This document shows positions 8,126 to 18,220 of a stretch of 64,000 nucleotides of DNA, piece after piece. The DNA is taken from positions 1,922,001-1,986,000 of the forward strand of contig NZ_CP133019.1 in NCBI RefSeq assembly GCF_030866805.1. Direction: 5' to 3'. Below the pieces are notes generated by a model. That model was not told the DNA's origin. It worked only from the letters and a program-made list of their open reading frames with translations, and did not search any database. The position numbers and the translations under genes are program-made. Position 1 is the stretch's first letter; every line of letters starts with the position of its first letter. The DNA is from Microbacterium terrisoli (GTDB taxonomy: Bacteria > Actinomycetota > Actinomycetes > Actinomycetales > Microbacteriaceae).

Positions 8126-8668
8126 GGTCCCAGCCTATCCAGCACCATCGACATCGTCGTTCGCATCATCGCCGCCGACGTGCGGTCGGCGCCCGGCACG
8201 GGGCCGGCGCCCCCGCTCACGACGGCCGCTCACGCCACACCCCGACCCCGTCGTGCGCGGGTGCGACCGTGACGACACCGGAATGGTCGGTCCGCGCAAT
8301 GACGTATCCGTCCGCGCGCAGAAAGGTCAGCGTCTTCTCGCGCGGATGACCGTAGTCGTTGCCGAGACCGACGGAGATCAGGGCCACCGCACCGGCCGCC
8401 GCACGGTACAGCTGGGGCGATTGGTCGGCCGAGCCGTGATGGGCGACTTTGACGACCGAGTACGGAGGCCGCAGCGCGCGCGTGCCCAGCAGAGCCCGCT
8501 GGGACGTGGCATCCAGGTCGGCGAGGAAGAGGGATGCCGGTACCCCGCCGCCGCGGACGTCCCAGACGACACCGGCCTGGTTGCCCGAAGTGAACACCCG
8601 GTCCCCCTCCCGGGGCCACAGGACCGTCCAGGTCGCGCCTCCGAGCCGCCCCGCCGTGCCGGCCCAGG
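7724..8668. repeat. 945-bp direct repeat, right copy
   Basis: Counterpart of 4250-5194 (offset 3474). It carries the truncated holA 5' half and the 3' end of the intact comEC. Together with the left copy it frames 2529 bp of unique cassette DNA (5195-7723); cassette plus one repeat is a 3474-bp unit. Confidence 0.95.
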
Positions 8669-10541
8669 CGTCCACCACCTGCGCGCCACCACCGGCCAGC
8701 CGCGCGAGCGTGCGCCGATCGGTCGCCGAAGCGGGCGGCCCGTGCAGCACGATGTCCGCACGTCCGATGACCGCATCCACTCCGCCGACGTGGTCGAGGT
8801 CGTAGTGGGTGAGCACAAGGATGTCGATCCGCTCTATGCCGAATCTGTCCAGGCACGCTCGCAGCGCACCGGGGTCCGGCCCGGTGTCGATGAGGGCCAC
8901 CGCCGATGCAGAACGCACGAGCAAGGCGTCGCCCTGACCGACATCGCACGCTGCGATCGCCCACGTGCCCGGCAGGGTCAACGGTCCCACTGCCGCGCGC
9001 AGCGCCGCCGATCCGCCGCCCACTCCCAGCACCACGGCCATCAGCAACGCCGATGCGGCGCGAACAGCGCGCTGCCCGCGTCGGTGCCCGGGCGGCAGGA
9101 TCAGCACCCCGATGGCTGCCCCCACAACCGCAAGGAGCACTGCTCCGGGCCATCCTTCGATCCACGGCACGGCGCTCGCCGGCAGATCGACCGATGTCGC
9201 GGCGACCGCGGCGATCCACGCGGCCGGCACCCAGGTCAGAGCCACCAGTCCCGATGCGAGCAGCGGAATCGGCGCCGCCAGGCAGGCGGCCAGCCCCAGC
9301 ACGGTGGCCACGGGTGCCGCCGGTGCGGCGAGCAGGTTCGCGATCACGCCGTACAGCGGCACGGTGGGATTGATCACGATCAGCAGCGGCCCGCACGCCA
9401 GCTGCGCGGCCAACGGCACCGCCAGGGCCAGGGCCAGCGCGCGCGGCAGGCGCCTGCTCAGACCGCGGGTCAGCGGTGCCGCCAGTGTCAGCAGCGCCGC
9501 CGTGGCCACCACCGACAGCGCGAACCCCATCGAGGCGGCAAGCCACGGGTCGGCCACCACGCACACCACGACCGCTGCACACAGCAGCGACAGCCCGGCC
9601 CCGCGCCGCCCCAGCAGCACGCCGAGCATCGCGATGGCCGCCATGGCGGCGGCGCGCACCACGCTCGGCTCGGGTGTGACCAGCAGCACGAAGCCACCGA
9701 GGGCCAGCATCCCGACCCCCACGCGCACGCTGCGTCGAGCGCCGCAGAGTGCTGCCGCACCGAAGGCGAGCCCGACCACGATCGCGCAGTTGGCCCCCGA
9801 GACCGCCGTCAGATGCGAGAGCGAACTGGCCTTCATCTGAGAGTCGAGTTCGACGCTGACTCCCCCCGTGTCGCCGACGGCGAGCCCGGGAATCAGGCCT
9901 GCACCGGGCTGGGGCAGCCCCCGAGTCGCCCGCGCGAGCGCATGCCGCAGCTGTGCCGACACCGCCACGACGCCCGTCGGTGCGCGTGCGAGCGCCACGG
10001 CATCCCCGGCGCGCACGACCAGCACCGCGCGCTGGCCGGGCATGGACTGCGCCGCCGTACCCCGCACGACGATCTCGCTGCCGACGTCCGGTGCGGTGTG
10101 CGCGTCGCCGTCCCGAATCGACACCGGGACCTCGATCGTGTGTGGCGTCGGCCCGACGTCGATGCGGTGCGCGACCGCGTCGTACATGAGGTCGCCGCGG
10201 GCGGTGCGCTGCGCCTTGCCGACGACGCTCGCGTGCACGGTGATCGCGCGTCCGCCGTCGACGGCGAGCTCGACGGCCGCTGTGCGCTGCGGCAGGGCGA
10301 GAGCCGCAGAGGACGCCGCGGCTGCGGCGATCGCGGCTGTCACGGCTGCGATCGCCCACAGACCGGGCCCGTGCCGGTGCGTTCCCCTGGCCCACCATGC
10401 GGCCCACACGGTGAGCACCAGCGCCGCTGCCCACAGCACGATCGCCATCACCGCTGCCACATCCGCAACCAGCACCACCACCCCCGCGGCCGCCCACGCA
10501 GCAGCGGCGATCGGCACCGGACGAAGATCGCGCGCCCTCAC
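8217..10541 (-). CDS. comEC: ComEC/Rec2 DNA-uptake channel (intact copy)
   Basis: A 774-residue membrane protein forming the channel that moves single-stranded DNA across the membrane in natural transformation. An N-terminal hydrophobic pair and soluble OB-like region are followed by a central multi-helix competence domain (AVSGANCAIVVGLAFG and many later helices). The C-terminal metallo-beta-lactamase-like domain has ILVLTHYDLDHVGG near residue 553 (H-x-D-x-D-H) and a second metal motif in KVAHHGSADQS. I start it at the GTG at 10541, one base after the comEA stop; a start at 10586 would run deep into comEA. Together with comEA this suggests transformation capacity, though other machinery is not in the window. 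Confidence 0.93.
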   Translation of the reverse strand: MRARDLRPVPIAAAAWAAAGVVVLVADVAAVMAIVLWAAALVLTVWAAWWARGTHRHGPGLWAIAAVTAAIAAAAASSAALALPQRTAAVELAVDGGRAITVHASVVGKAQRTARGDLMYDAVAHRIDVGPTPHTIEVPVSIRDGDAHTAPDVGSEIVVRGTAAQSMPGQRAVLVVRAGDAVALARAPTGVVAVSAQLRHALARATRGLPQPGAGLIPGLAVGDTGGVSVELDSQMKASSLSHLTAVSGANCAIVVGLAFGAAALCGARRSVRVGVGMLALGGFVLLVTPEPSVVRAAAMAAIAMLGVLLGRRGAGLSLLCAAVVVCVVADPWLAASMGFALSVVATAALLTLAAPLTRGLSRRLPRALALALAVPLAAQLACGPLLIVINPTVPLYGVIANLLAAPAAPVATVLGLAACLAAPIPLLASGLVALTWVPAAWIAAVAATSVDLPASAVPWIEGWPGAVLLAVVGAAIGVLILPPGHRRGQRAVRAASALLMAVVLGVGGGSAALRAAVGPLTLPGTWAIAACDVGQGDALLVRSASAVALIDTGPDPGALRACLDRFGIERIDILVLTHYDLDHVGGVDAVIGRADIVLHGPPASATDRRTLARLAGGGAQVVDAWAGTAGRLGGATWTVLWPREGDRVFTSGNQAGVVWDVRGGGVPASLFLADLDATSQRALLGTRALRPPYSVVKVAHHGSADQSPQLYRAAAGAVALISVGLGNDYGHPREKTLTFLRADGYVIARTDHSGVVTVAPAHDGVGVWRERPS

Positions 10542-10542
10542 G

Positions 10543-11163
10543 TCACACCGTGACCAGATCGCGCAGCGACGCCAGCATCTTCTCACCGATGCCGGGCACC
10601 GCGAGGAGGTCTTCGACGCTGGTGAACCGGCCGTTCTGGGTGCGCCAGTCGATGATGCGCTGGGCGATCGCGGGCCCGACGCGCGGCAGCGAGTCGAGGG
10701 CGGCAGCGTCGGCGGTGTTCAGGTTCACCTTGCCGGCCGGGTGCGCGCCCGCGCCGACGGCGGGACCGGATGCCGCACCGCCTGCCGTCGCGGGCGGCGC
10801 CTCGCCTTTGCGGGGCACGATGACCTGCTCGCCGTCGGCCACCGGGCGAGCGAGGTTCACGCCGTCGCGCGCAGCATCCTTGGCGAAGCCGCCCGCAGCT
10901 GCCACCGCGTCCACCAGGCGGGCTGCCGCCGGCAGCACATACAGTCCTGGCTTGCGCACGGCCCCCGACACGTGCACGTACACGGCCACGCTCGCCGACG
11001 GTGTCGGCCGAGCGGTGACCGCCACCTCTTGCGTGGGCGCGGATCGTCCACGCAGGATGCCGATGCCCACCGTCACGGCGAGGGCGACCAGCATCACCAC
11101 GATCACCGCACCCAGGCCCAATCGCCGCCGCGGCGAGAGCGGAGGCGGCGACTCGGTGGACAC
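10543..11163 (-). CDS. comEA: ComEA DNA-binding competence protein
   Basis: A 206-residue protein with a single N-terminal membrane anchor (LGAVIVVMLVALAVTVGIGI) and an extracellular SLBB-like domain (VYVHVSGAVRKPGLYVLP, then VADGEQVIVP). The C-terminal double helix-hairpin-helix is VNLNTADAAALDSLPRVGP, RFTSVEDLLAVPGIGEKML. The HhH repeats bind double-stranded DNA at the cell surface and pass it to ComEC. It starts at a GTG at 11163. comEC follows after one base, so the two are co-translated. Confidence 0.95.
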   Translation of the reverse strand: MSTESPPPLSPRRRLGLGAVIVVMLVALAVTVGIGILRGRSAPTQEVAVTARPTPSASVAVYVHVSGAVRKPGLYVLPAAARLVDAVAAAGGFAKDAARDGVNLARPVADGEQVIVPRKGEAPPATAGGAASGPAVGAGAHPAGKVNLNTADAAALDSLPRVGPAIAQRIIDWRTQNGRFTSVEDLLAVPGIGEKMLASLRDLVTV

Positions 11164-11282
11164 TGCCCCACGCTATGCAGGCGTGAATGCCGGGACGTCG
11201 GTCGCGCAACGATCCGTGGACAACTCAGCGCCGGGCAGCGCCTGGGGAGGAGCCGCCGCGGCGAGGTGCCCGGCAGAGGCGG

Positions 11283-13808
11283 CTACTTCGTGCTGAAGCT
11301 GACCACCTTGGGGGCTCGCACCACGGCGCGCTGGATGTCGCGACCGGCCAGTGACCGCAGCACACGCTCGTCCGCCCGGGCCTGCGCCTCGAGTTCGTCG
11401 GCAGTGATCGCCGTGGGCACCTCGAGCGTCGCGCGCACCTTGCCGTCGATCTGCACGATGGCCGTCACGGTCTGCTCGACCAGCAGCGCCTCGTCGGCGG
11501 CGGGCCAGACGGCCAGGCCCACGAACGGCTCGTGGCCGAGGATCGACCACATCTCCTCCGCGGTGTGCGGCGCCACCATGTCCAGCACCAGCGCCGTGAC
11601 CTCGGCCGCCTCACGCACAGCCGCGTCGGCAGAACCCACGCCGCTGTCGATGGCCTTGCGCGTGGCGTTGACCAGCTCCATCAGCCGCGCCACGACCACA
11701 TTGAACTTCGTGTGCTCGACCAGTGCGGGCACGTCGGCCAGCACACGGTGGGCGATCCGCCGCAGCGCGGCGTCGCCGGTTGCGGCATCCACCCCCGCAG
11801 GGGTCGCCACGTCCTGGGCGACGCGCAGCGCTCGCGCCAGGAACTTCGTGGCACCGGTGGCCGAGACATCCGCCCAGTCCTTGTCGTCTTCCACGGGGCC
11901 GGCGAAGGCCAGCGCCGTGCGCAGCGCGTCGGCGCCGTGAGCGTCCAGCTCGTCTTGGAAGACGACCAGGTTGCCCTTCGACTTCGACATCTTCGCGCCG
12001 TCCAAGATCACCATGCCCTGGTTGATCAGGCTCGAGAACGGCTCGTCGAAATCGACCAGCCCCATGTCGTGCAGCACCTTCGTGATGAACCGCGCGTACA
12101 GCAGGTGCAAGATCGCGTGCTCGACGCCGCCGATGTAGAAGTCCACCGGAGCCCAGCGGGCGGCCTCGTCCGACGGGAAGGCGTGCGCGTCCGAGGCCGG
12201 CGACATGAAGCGCAGGAAGTACCACGAGCTGTCGACGAAGGTGTCCATCGTGTCGGGGTCCCGGCGGGCGGGCGCGCCGGTGGCGGGGTCGGTCGTGGTG
12301 ACCCATTCCGTGGCAGCGCCCAGCGGCGACTGGCCCTTGGGCTTGAGGTCGAGGTCCTTGGCCTGCGGCAGCACCACCGGCAGCTGATCGGCCGGGACCG
12401 GCACGATCTGGCCGTCGTCGGTGTGGATCATCGGAATGGGCGTGCCCCAGAACCGCTGTCGTGAGATCAGCCAGTCGCGCAGGCGGAACGTCGTGGTGCC
12501 GTGACCGGACTCGTGCTTCTCGAGCTCGGCGATCATGCCGGCGATGGCATCTTTCTTGCCCAGACCGTCCAGCGCACCGGAGTTGACCATGCGGCCTTCG
12601 CCGACGAGCGCCACGCCGGTGACAGCGGGGTCGAGGTCGGCGAGGGATGCCTCGCCCTCGACACCGGTGGTCGTGTCGACGACGACCTTCACCGGCAGGT
12701 CGAAGGCGCGGGCGAAGTCGAGGTCGCGCTGGTCGTGCGCAGGCACGGCCATGACAGCGCCGTGGCCGTAGTCGGCCAGCACATAGTCGGCCGCCCAGAT
12801 CGGCAGCCGCTCGCCGTTGACCGGGTTGATCGCGTAGCGGCCCAGGAACACGCCGGTCTTCGGCCGGTCGGTGCTCTGTCGCTCGATGTCGGTCTGCTTC
12901 TGCACGCGTCCGAGATATTCCTGGAACTGCATACGAACGTCTGACGGCGCCTCGCCGACCAGCTCGGCGGCCAGATCGGAGTCGGGTGCCACGACGAAGA
13001 ACGTCGCGCCGTAGAGCGTGTCGGGGCGCGTGGAGAACACCGTGACCTTCTCTGCCCGGCCTTCGATCTCGAAGTCGATGTCAGCGCCGACCGATCGGCC
13101 GATCCAGTTGCGCTGCATCTGCACGACCTTCGACGGCCAGTGGCCCTCAAGGGCGTCCAGGTCGTCCAGCAGCCGGTCGGCGTAGTCTGTGATGCGGAAG
13201 TACCACTGCGTCAGCTTCTTCTTCACGACCTCCGCGCCGCAGCGCTCGCAATGCCCGTCGACGACCTGCTCGTTGGCCAGCACCGTCTGATCGTTCGGGC
13301 ACCAGTTGACCGGGCTGGACTTGCGATAGGCCAGCCCCCGCTCGAACAGTCGCTGGAACAGCCACTGGTTCCACCGGTAGTACTCAGGGTCGCTGGTGTG
13401 CAGCTCGCGGCTCCAGTCGAACGAGACGCCGTACTGGTGAAAGCTCTCCTTCTGCTGGGCGATGTTCGCGTAGGTCCACTCACGCGGGTCGGCCCCGCGC
13501 AGGATCGCGGCATTCTCTGCGGGCAGCCCGAAGGAATCCCACCCGATCGGGTTGAGCACGTTGTAGCCGCGGTGCCGCCAGTAGCGGGCGACGATGTCCG
13601 AGTACAGATAGTTCTCGGCGTGCCCCATGTGCAGGTCGCCCGACGGGTACGGGAACATCGCCAGGATGTACTTGCGCGGGCGCTCATCGCCCTCGCCCCC
13701 GGCACGGAAAGGGTCCTGCTCGGACCAGAGCTTCTGCCACTTCGCCTGGATCGCATGCGGATCGAAGACGCCGTCAGCGGCGATATCAGAAGCAGTGATC
13801 TGAGACAC
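11283..13808 (-). CDS. leuS: leucyl-tRNA synthetase
   Basis: An 841-residue class I synthetase that charges tRNA-Leu. The HIGH motif appears as [16 protein letters not shown], the KMSKS motif as AKMSKSKGN. The connective editing region includes [19 protein letters not shown], the conserved threonine-rich editing motif. A zinc-site-like CPND...CERCG is in the insert after the Rossmann half. The only reasonable start is the GTG at 13808, and no Shine-Dalgarno sequence is visible on its strand just upstream, so initiation may be leaderless or weak. Confidence 0.97.
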   Translation of the reverse strand: MSQITASDIAADGVFDPHAIQAKWQKLWSEQDPFRAGGEGDERPRKYILAMFPYPSGDLHMGHAENYLYSDIVARYWRHRGYNVLNPIGWDSFGLPAENAAILRGADPREWTYANIAQQKESFHQYGVSFDWSRELHTSDPEYYRWNQWLFQRLFERGLAYRKSSPVNWCPNDQTVLANEQVVDGHCERCGAEVVKKKLTQWYFRITDYADRLLDDLDALEGHWPSKVVQMQRNWIGRSVGADIDFEIEGRAEKVTVFSTRPDTLYGATFFVVAPDSDLAAELVGEAPSDVRMQFQEYLGRVQKQTDIERQSTDRPKTGVFLGRYAINPVNGERLPIWAADYVLADYGHGAVMAVPAHDQRDLDFARAFDLPVKVVVDTTTGVEGEASLADLDPAVTGVALVGEGRMVNSGALDGLGKKDAIAGMIAELEKHESGHGTTTFRLRDWLISRQRFWGTPIPMIHTDDGQIVPVPADQLPVVLPQAKDLDLKPKGQSPLGAATEWVTTTDPATGAPARRDPDTMDTFVDSSWYFLRFMSPASDAHAFPSDEAARWAPVDFYIGGVEHAILHLLYARFITKVLHDMGLVDFDEPFSSLINQGMVILDGAKMSKSKGNLVVFQDELDAHGADALRTALAFAGPVEDDKDWADVSATGATKFLARALRVAQDVATPAGVDAATGDAALRRIAHRVLADVPALVEHTKFNVVVARLMELVNATRKAIDSGVGSADAAVREAAEVTALVLDMVAPHTAEEMWSILGHEPFVGLAVWPAADEALLVEQTVTAIVQIDGKVRATLEVPTAITADELEAQARADERVLRSLAGRDIQRAVVRAPKVVSFSTK

Positions 13809-13880
13809 GGAGGAAAGCCAATCGCAGGGTCGGGATGATGCGCGAAATGCGCATCCTTCAGAATACCCGACCGGCGGTTT

Positions 13881-15152
13881 TCACCATCCCGGCGGCACCG
13901 CCGCGCCCAGCGCCGCCAGCGGGGCCCGCGCCTTCAGCCCCACCTCCGCAACCTCGGCTGCAGCGTCCGATCGCCAGGTGATGCCGCCACCGGCGCCGAC
14001 GTACGCGCCACCCGGGTGCACGAGGATCGATCGGATGACCATCGCGAGGTCCAAGCCGCCGTCGGCGCCCACCCAGCCGAAGCACCCCGCGTACACCCCA
14101 CGCGGCCCGGTCTCGATCCCGTGCAGCAGCGTCATCGCCGACAGCTTCGGGGCGCCGGTCATGCTGCCGGCCGGAAACACGCCGTCCAGCACCTCTCCGA
14201 CGGTGGCCGCCTGCGGCAGCCGACCCGACACCGTGCTGACCAGCTGGTGCACCGCCGGGTAGCTCTCCACCTCGAGCAGCCGTTCTACCCGCACGGTGCC
14301 CGGCTCGCAGACCCGGGCGAGGTCGTTGCGCATCAGATCGACGATCATGATGTTCTCGGCGCGCTCCTTGACGCTGGCCAGCAGCTCTGCGGCTTGCGCG
14401 GCATCGTCGGCATCGTCGGCGCCCCGTGGCCGGGTGCCCTTGATCGGCCGGGTGCGCAGGCTGCGGCCGTGCACTTCCACGAAGCGCTCGGGGCTGGCGC
14501 TGAGCAGCGCAACGCCGCCACTGCGGATCACACCACCGTGATGGGTGGGGCTGTCGGCACGCAGTCGCAGGTATGCGTCGATCGGGTCGATCTCGCCGAC
14601 CACGTCGAACCGGGTCGTCAGACACAGCTGATAGGCGTCACCAGCCCGGATGGCCTCTCGGCAGCGGCCGATCATCTCGGCGTAGGCGCCGGGGTCGTCG
14701 CGCGAGCGGGCGGTGAGTCCGGGGGAGGATGCCTCCATCCGTGCGGGTGCGGCGGCCCCGAGGTCGATCTCGCCGGCGAGCCAGGCGTGCCCGGTCTCGT
14801 GGTCGAAGGCGACAAGCCCGCGCACACGCAGCCAGCGCTCGGCGGGAACGACGGGATCGTCTGCGGTCACCGGCGCCCCAGCTCGGGCCGCACCCGCCTC
14901 GTAGCCGATCCAGCCCACCCAGCCGGCGGTGAAGCGGTCCACGCCCGCGGCCCGCTCGTCGCCTGCGCAGCGCGCGGCGTGCACCACCTCGGGCGCCTCC
15001 GCCTCACCCCACCCGACCCAGCTGCACCCCGAGTCGGCATCGGGCCCGGCATCCAGCCAGAACACATCGGCATGGTCGGCCGCGACGGCGCAGAAGACGT
15101 CGGCGGGGTCGGGCCACACCGGCAGCGGCCGCAGGGTGAAGGGAGACGTCAT
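13881..15152 (-). CDS. pabB: chorismate-binding aminodeoxychorismate synthase component I (PabB-like)
   Basis: A 423-residue member of the chorismate-utilising family. The C-terminal domain shows PIKGTRPRG, the signature loop, plus ERAENIMIVDLMRNDLARVC, VFPAGSMTGAPKLSAM and GCFGWVGADGG, all active-site elements of anthranilate/ADC synthases. The N-terminal half is the shorter, less conserved domain. ADC synthase makes 4-amino-4-deoxychorismate for folate from chorismate and ammonia supplied by PabA. I prefer PabB to TrpE because the protein is short and stands alone, without trp genes. A salicylate/isochorismate role is less likely. The ATG at 15152 is preceded by weak purines. Confidence 0.85.
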   Translation of the reverse strand: MTSPFTLRPLPVWPDPADVFCAVAADHADVFWLDAGPDADSGCSWVGWGEAEAPEVVHAARCAGDERAAGVDRFTAGWVGWIGYEAGAARAGAPVTADDPVVPAERWLRVRGLVAFDHETGHAWLAGEIDLGAAAPARMEASSPGLTARSRDDPGAYAEMIGRCREAIRAGDAYQLCLTTRFDVVGEIDPIDAYLRLRADSPTHHGGVIRSGGVALLSASPERFVEVHGRSLRTRPIKGTRPRGADDADDAAQAAELLASVKERAENIMIVDLMRNDLARVCEPGTVRVERLLEVESYPAVHQLVSTVSGRLPQAATVGEVLDGVFPAGSMTGAPKLSAMTLLHGIETGPRGVYAGCFGWVGADGGLDLAMVIRSILVHPGGAYVGAGGGITWRSDAAAEVAEVGLKARAPLAALGAAVPPGW

Positions 15153-15284
15153 CCTCTCAGGCTAGAGGGAGCACGCCCGTCTGACCCACTGGCATGGCAA
15201 CGGGCGACCACGGCTCGCTGCCCTCACGATCGCGGTGCGGTACGCTCACAGCCTAAAACGAGCCACGATGTCTATGCTCGCCGT

Positions 15285-15944
15285 GTGAACGACGTCCTGA
15301 CGGGGATCCTCGACGCCATACAGGCCGTCGACCCGCTGCTGCGGGTGTTGCTCGCGGGCCTTGCGATGCTGCTCGAGACCAGCGTGCTAGTCGGCGTCGT
15401 GGTGCCGGGCGACACGATCGTGCTCGTGGCCGGCACCGCGACGGGCTCGTTCTGGCAGGGCCTGGCATTGGTCGCCGCGATCGTCGCCGGATCGATGATC
15501 GGCGAGAGCATCGGATTCTGGCTGGGTCGACTGCTGGGTCCCCGCATCCGTCACTCCCGTGTGGGCGGATGGCTCGGCGAACGCAACTGGGAGCGCGCCG
15601 AAGGGTATCTGCACCGGCGTGGGGGCCTCGCCATCTTCATCTCGAGGTTCTTGCCGGTGCTGCATTCGCTCGTCCCGCTGACGGTCGGTATGACCGGCTA
15701 CTCCTATCGACGGTTCCTCGCGTGGACGGCTCCGGCGTGCGTGATCTGGGCGAGCGCCTACGTCGCCGCCTCGGGGCTGGCCGCAGGCACCTACCGCGAA
15801 CTGGCCGCCCGCCTGCACTTCGCCGGGTATCTGTTCGTCGGATTCATCGTCGTGTTCCTCGTGGCCGTCGTGATCGTCAAGAAGGTGCTCGAACGCATCG
15901 AGCGGCGTCATTTCGTCGGCTCCGCGGACGAGCAGTCGCACTGA
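15285..15944 (+). CDS. DedA family membrane protein
   Basis: A 219-residue polytopic protein. It carries the DedA/VTT features VVPGDTIVLVAGTA, GESIGFWLGRLLGPRI and FISRFLPVLHSLVPLTVGMTGY, including the conserved arginine-containing FxxRFxP-type motif. Relatives are lipid scramblase-like proteins that recycle undecaprenyl phosphate or keep membrane homeostasis. The start is the GTG at 15285; upstream the frame is low complexity and overlaps the divergent pabB. The following App1-like gene is codirectional but 96 bp away. Confidence 0.88.
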   Translation: MNDVLTGILDAIQAVDPLLRVLLAGLAMLLETSVLVGVVVPGDTIVLVAGTATGSFWQGLALVAAIVAGSMIGESIGFWLGRLLGPRIRHSRVGGWLGERNWERAEGYLHRRGGLAIFISRFLPVLHSLVPLTVGMTGYSYRRFLAWTAPACVIWASAYVAASGLAAGTYRELAARLHFAGYLFVGFIVVFLVAVVIVKKVLERIERRHFVGSADEQSH

Positions 15945-16040
15945 CCCGGTCCGACCGCACGCCGCACGCCGCGGCATCCCGCCCCGCACGATCGGGACTC
16001 ACCCAGACAGTCGACATGCGCACATGCGAGACTTGCACGG

Positions 16041-17081
16041 ATGCCCGAGAACACCGCTGCGGCGCGTCGCGCCGATGTGCTGTGGCTGGCGCGGCTCGAA
16101 TACCGCTTTCATGCGTGGCGTGAGCGCCGTGCGCGCCGCCGTGGCCTGACCCCGACCGTCGCCGCCTTTCCGGGATACGGCGGTGAGAACTGGGTGCGCG
16201 TGCTCGGCCGAGTGCTGATCACTCCCCCCGCCCGCGGCAGCGCCGACGGCGAGTACGGCGGGGTGCGCGGCTGGCGCAGCTTCATGGCGGTTCCGATCGG
16301 GTTCGCCCAGGTCACCGTGACGATCGACGGCGTTGCGCACGACGTCGTCTCTGACCGCGGCGGCGTGGTCGACACGGTCCTGCCCACCTCGCTGGCGCCC
16401 GGCTGGCACACGATCTCGATGTCGGTCGAAGACGGAGAACCCGTCGACACCCGCGTCTTCATCGTCGGAGCGGATGTCGGCTTCGGCATCGTCTGCGATG
16501 TGGATGACACGGTGATGGTCACCGCCCTCCCCCGCCCGCTGGTGGCGGCCTGGAACTCGTTCGTCGTCGACGAGCACGCCCGCCAGCCGGTGCCGGGCAT
16601 GTCGGTGCTGCTGGAACGTCTGGTGCGCGAAAACCCCGGCGCCCCCGTGGTCTTCCTCTCGACCGGCGCGTGGAACGTGGGGCCGACCCTGCTGCGCTTT
16701 CTCGGCCGACACCTGTTCCCCGCTGGGGCACTGCTGCTCACCGACTGGGGCCCCACACACGATCGGTGGTTCCGCAGCGGAACAGCGCACAAGTCCGACA
16801 ACCTCGAGCGACTCGCCACCGAGTTCCCCGATCTCGCCTGGCTCCTCATCGGCGATGACGGCCAGCACGACGACATGATCTACACGCAGTTCGCCGTCCG
16901 CCACCCGCAGAGCGTGGCCGCCGTCGCGATTCGCCGACTCTCCTCCACCGAGGCGATGCTGGCCGGCGGTCGCACCACGGTGGATCCCCACGCCGCCGCG
17001 GCAGTGCCATGGGTCAGCGGCGACGACGGCGCCGCCCTGCTGCAACGCCTTGAAGAAGTCGGCGTCGCCCGCTCGTCCTGA
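16041..17081 (+). CDS. App1 family (DUF2183) phosphatase domain protein
   Basis: A 346-residue protein. A beta-rich N-terminal part (VRVLGRVLITPP ... VTVTIDGVAHDVVS) precedes a HAD-like domain with VCDVDDTVM, the D-x-D-x-T/V catalytic motif. Then come VVFLSTGAWN and ALLLTDWGPTH, and a final GDDGQHD acidic motif. This matches the DUF2183/App1 family, whose yeast member is a phosphatidate phosphatase. Lipid phosphatase activity is therefore plausible but not demonstrated for bacterial members. It starts at ATG 16041. Confidence 0.88.
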   Translation: MPENTAAARRADVLWLARLEYRFHAWRERRARRRGLTPTVAAFPGYGGENWVRVLGRVLITPPARGSADGEYGGVRGWRSFMAVPIGFAQVTVTIDGVAHDVVSDRGGVVDTVLPTSLAPGWHTISMSVEDGEPVDTRVFIVGADVGFGIVCDVDDTVMVTALPRPLVAAWNSFVVDEHARQPVPGMSVLLERLVRENPGAPVVFLSTGAWNVGPTLLRFLGRHLFPAGALLLTDWGPTHDRWFRSGTAHKSDNLERLATEFPDLAWLLIGDDGQHDDMIYTQFAVRHPQSVAAVAIRRLSSTEAMLAGGRTTVDPHAAAAVPWVSGDDGAALLQRLEEVGVARSS

Positions 17082-17190
17082 TCCCCCGCGCCCGTCGCGG
17101 TCCCGGCACCTCGCCAGGACCTCCTGGCGCCCGGAGCAGGCTCTCTCGCCCGCCCCTCGTCCGGCCCTCGCCCGGCCATTTTCGCCCATC

Positions 17191-17282
17191 CCTCGCCCGA
17201 GGCGAGGGGATCTCACGAAGCGAGGAGCGACACGCCGGATATTCCCCCTCGTTTCATCAGATCCCCTCGCCTGAAGCGAGGA
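17191..17282. repeat. dispersed palindromic repeat, copy 1
   Basis: About 92 bp: an outer CCTCGCCCGAGGCGAGGGG arm, then GATCTCACGAAGCGAGG, a variable centre, and the inverted counterpart CCTCGTTTCATCAGATCCCC plus TCGCCTGAAGCGAGG. Two further copies sit at 53746-53835 and 55625-55714. It lies in the gap between the App1-like gene and the SRAP gene. Confidence 0.85.
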
Positions 17283-17339
17283 CCAGCGAGGACCGACGAG
17301 GACGGACTGGTGTCGGTGCTACGACGTAGGCTGATCCGC

Positions 17340-18047
17340 ATGTGCGGACGGTTCGTAGTGGCCAATGTGGGATCTGAGCTCGTCGGTGTGCTGCGCGTGG
17401 ATGTGACCGGCGACGATCTGCCGGCTCCTTCGTACAACGTCGCACCCACCGATCACGCGGCGATCGTGCTCGACTCGATCAAGACCGAACCTCCCACGCG
17501 CCGACTCGAGTCCGCGCGCTGGGGACTGATCCCGCCGTGGGCGAAGGATGTCTCCATCGGTGCTCGCGCGATCAATGCCCGTGCCGAAGAGGTCGAAGAC
17601 AAGCCGATGTTCCGCAACGCCCTGATCAAACATCGCGCCGTGATTCCGGCATCCGGCTATTACGAATGGAAGAAGACCGACAGCGGCAAGATCCCGCACT
17701 TCATCCACCCTGCCGGCGACGAGCCGATGTTCTTCGCGGGACTCTATGAGTGGTGGAAGAACCCGGCCGCCACGGACGACGCCTCGCGCTGGGTGCTCAG
17801 CTTCACGATCCTGACTCGCGATGCCATCGGCCACCTGGGGTCGATCCACGACCGCATGCCCCTGTTCCTCGACCCCGACTTCGCCGATGCGTGGCTCGAC
17901 CCCACGACCGAGAACGTGGGCGACATCCTCGACGCGGCCGTCGACGCGGCCCCCGACGTCGCCGCCACGCTCACCGACCACGTGGTCTCGTCAGCCGTCG
18001 GCAACGTCCGCAACAACTCGCCCGAACTGATCGAGCCCGTCGAATGA
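17340..18047 (+). CDS. SRAP (SOS response-associated peptidase/HMCES) protein
   Basis: A 235-residue SRAP-domain protein. Start at ATG 17340 leaves Cys2 (MCGRFVVAN), the residue that crosslinks to abasic sites in single-stranded DNA after Met removal. Other active-site elements are YNVAPTD (Asn), WGLIPPWAKD, NARAEEV, ASGYYEWKK (Glu) and IHDRMPLFL (His). The family shields abasic sites and later self-reverses the crosslink. No LexA box is evident directly upstream. A frameshifted Nudix gene starts with ATGA overlap at its stop. Confidence 0.95.
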   Translation: MCGRFVVANVGSELVGVLRVDVTGDDLPAPSYNVAPTDHAAIVLDSIKTEPPTRRLESARWGLIPPWAKDVSIGARAINARAEEVEDKPMFRNALIKHRAVIPASGYYEWKKTDSGKIPHFIHPAGDEPMFFAGLYEWWKNPAATDDASRWVLSFTILTRDAIGHLGSIHDRMPLFLDPDFADAWLDPTTENVGDILDAAVDAAPDVAATLTDHVVSSAVGNVRNNSPELIEPVE

Positions 18048-18220
18048 CCGACCTCTGCGTCATTCGGGCGAAGGCGATGGTTCATCTGGTGGATGCCTCC
18101 ACCGGCTGCTCGGCGGCAACATCGAGTTCGGCGAGACCGCACGCGATGCAACCGTACGGGAGATCTCCGAGGAGATCGGTCTGACGTTGCCGCACGCCGA
18201 GCTGGTCCGGGGCGTCGAGA
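18044..18220 (+). pseudogene. frameshifted Nudix hydrolase remnant
   Basis: The first frame from ATG 18044 (overlapping the SRAP stop as ATGA) reads CVIRAKAMVHLVDASTG, typical of the strand before a Nudix box. At about 18105 the sense moves to another frame, giving LLGGNIEFGETARDATVREI then SEEIGL, a near-perfect Nudix box (G-x5-E-x7-R-E-x2-E-E-x-G). A one-base loss explains the switch. After about 18220 the second frame loses similarity and runs to a stop inside the next start codon. So both a frameshift and a 3' truncation are present. A sequencing error at 18105 would not restore the missing C-terminus. Confidence 0.75.

Noticed and set aside
8097..10553. 818-codon plus-strand frame over comEC
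   Set aside because: Reverse shadow of comEC; its left end is simply the duplicated segment.
14016..15284. N-terminal extension of the DedA frame
   Set aside because: It covers the antisense of pabB; DedA similarity starts at GTG 15285.
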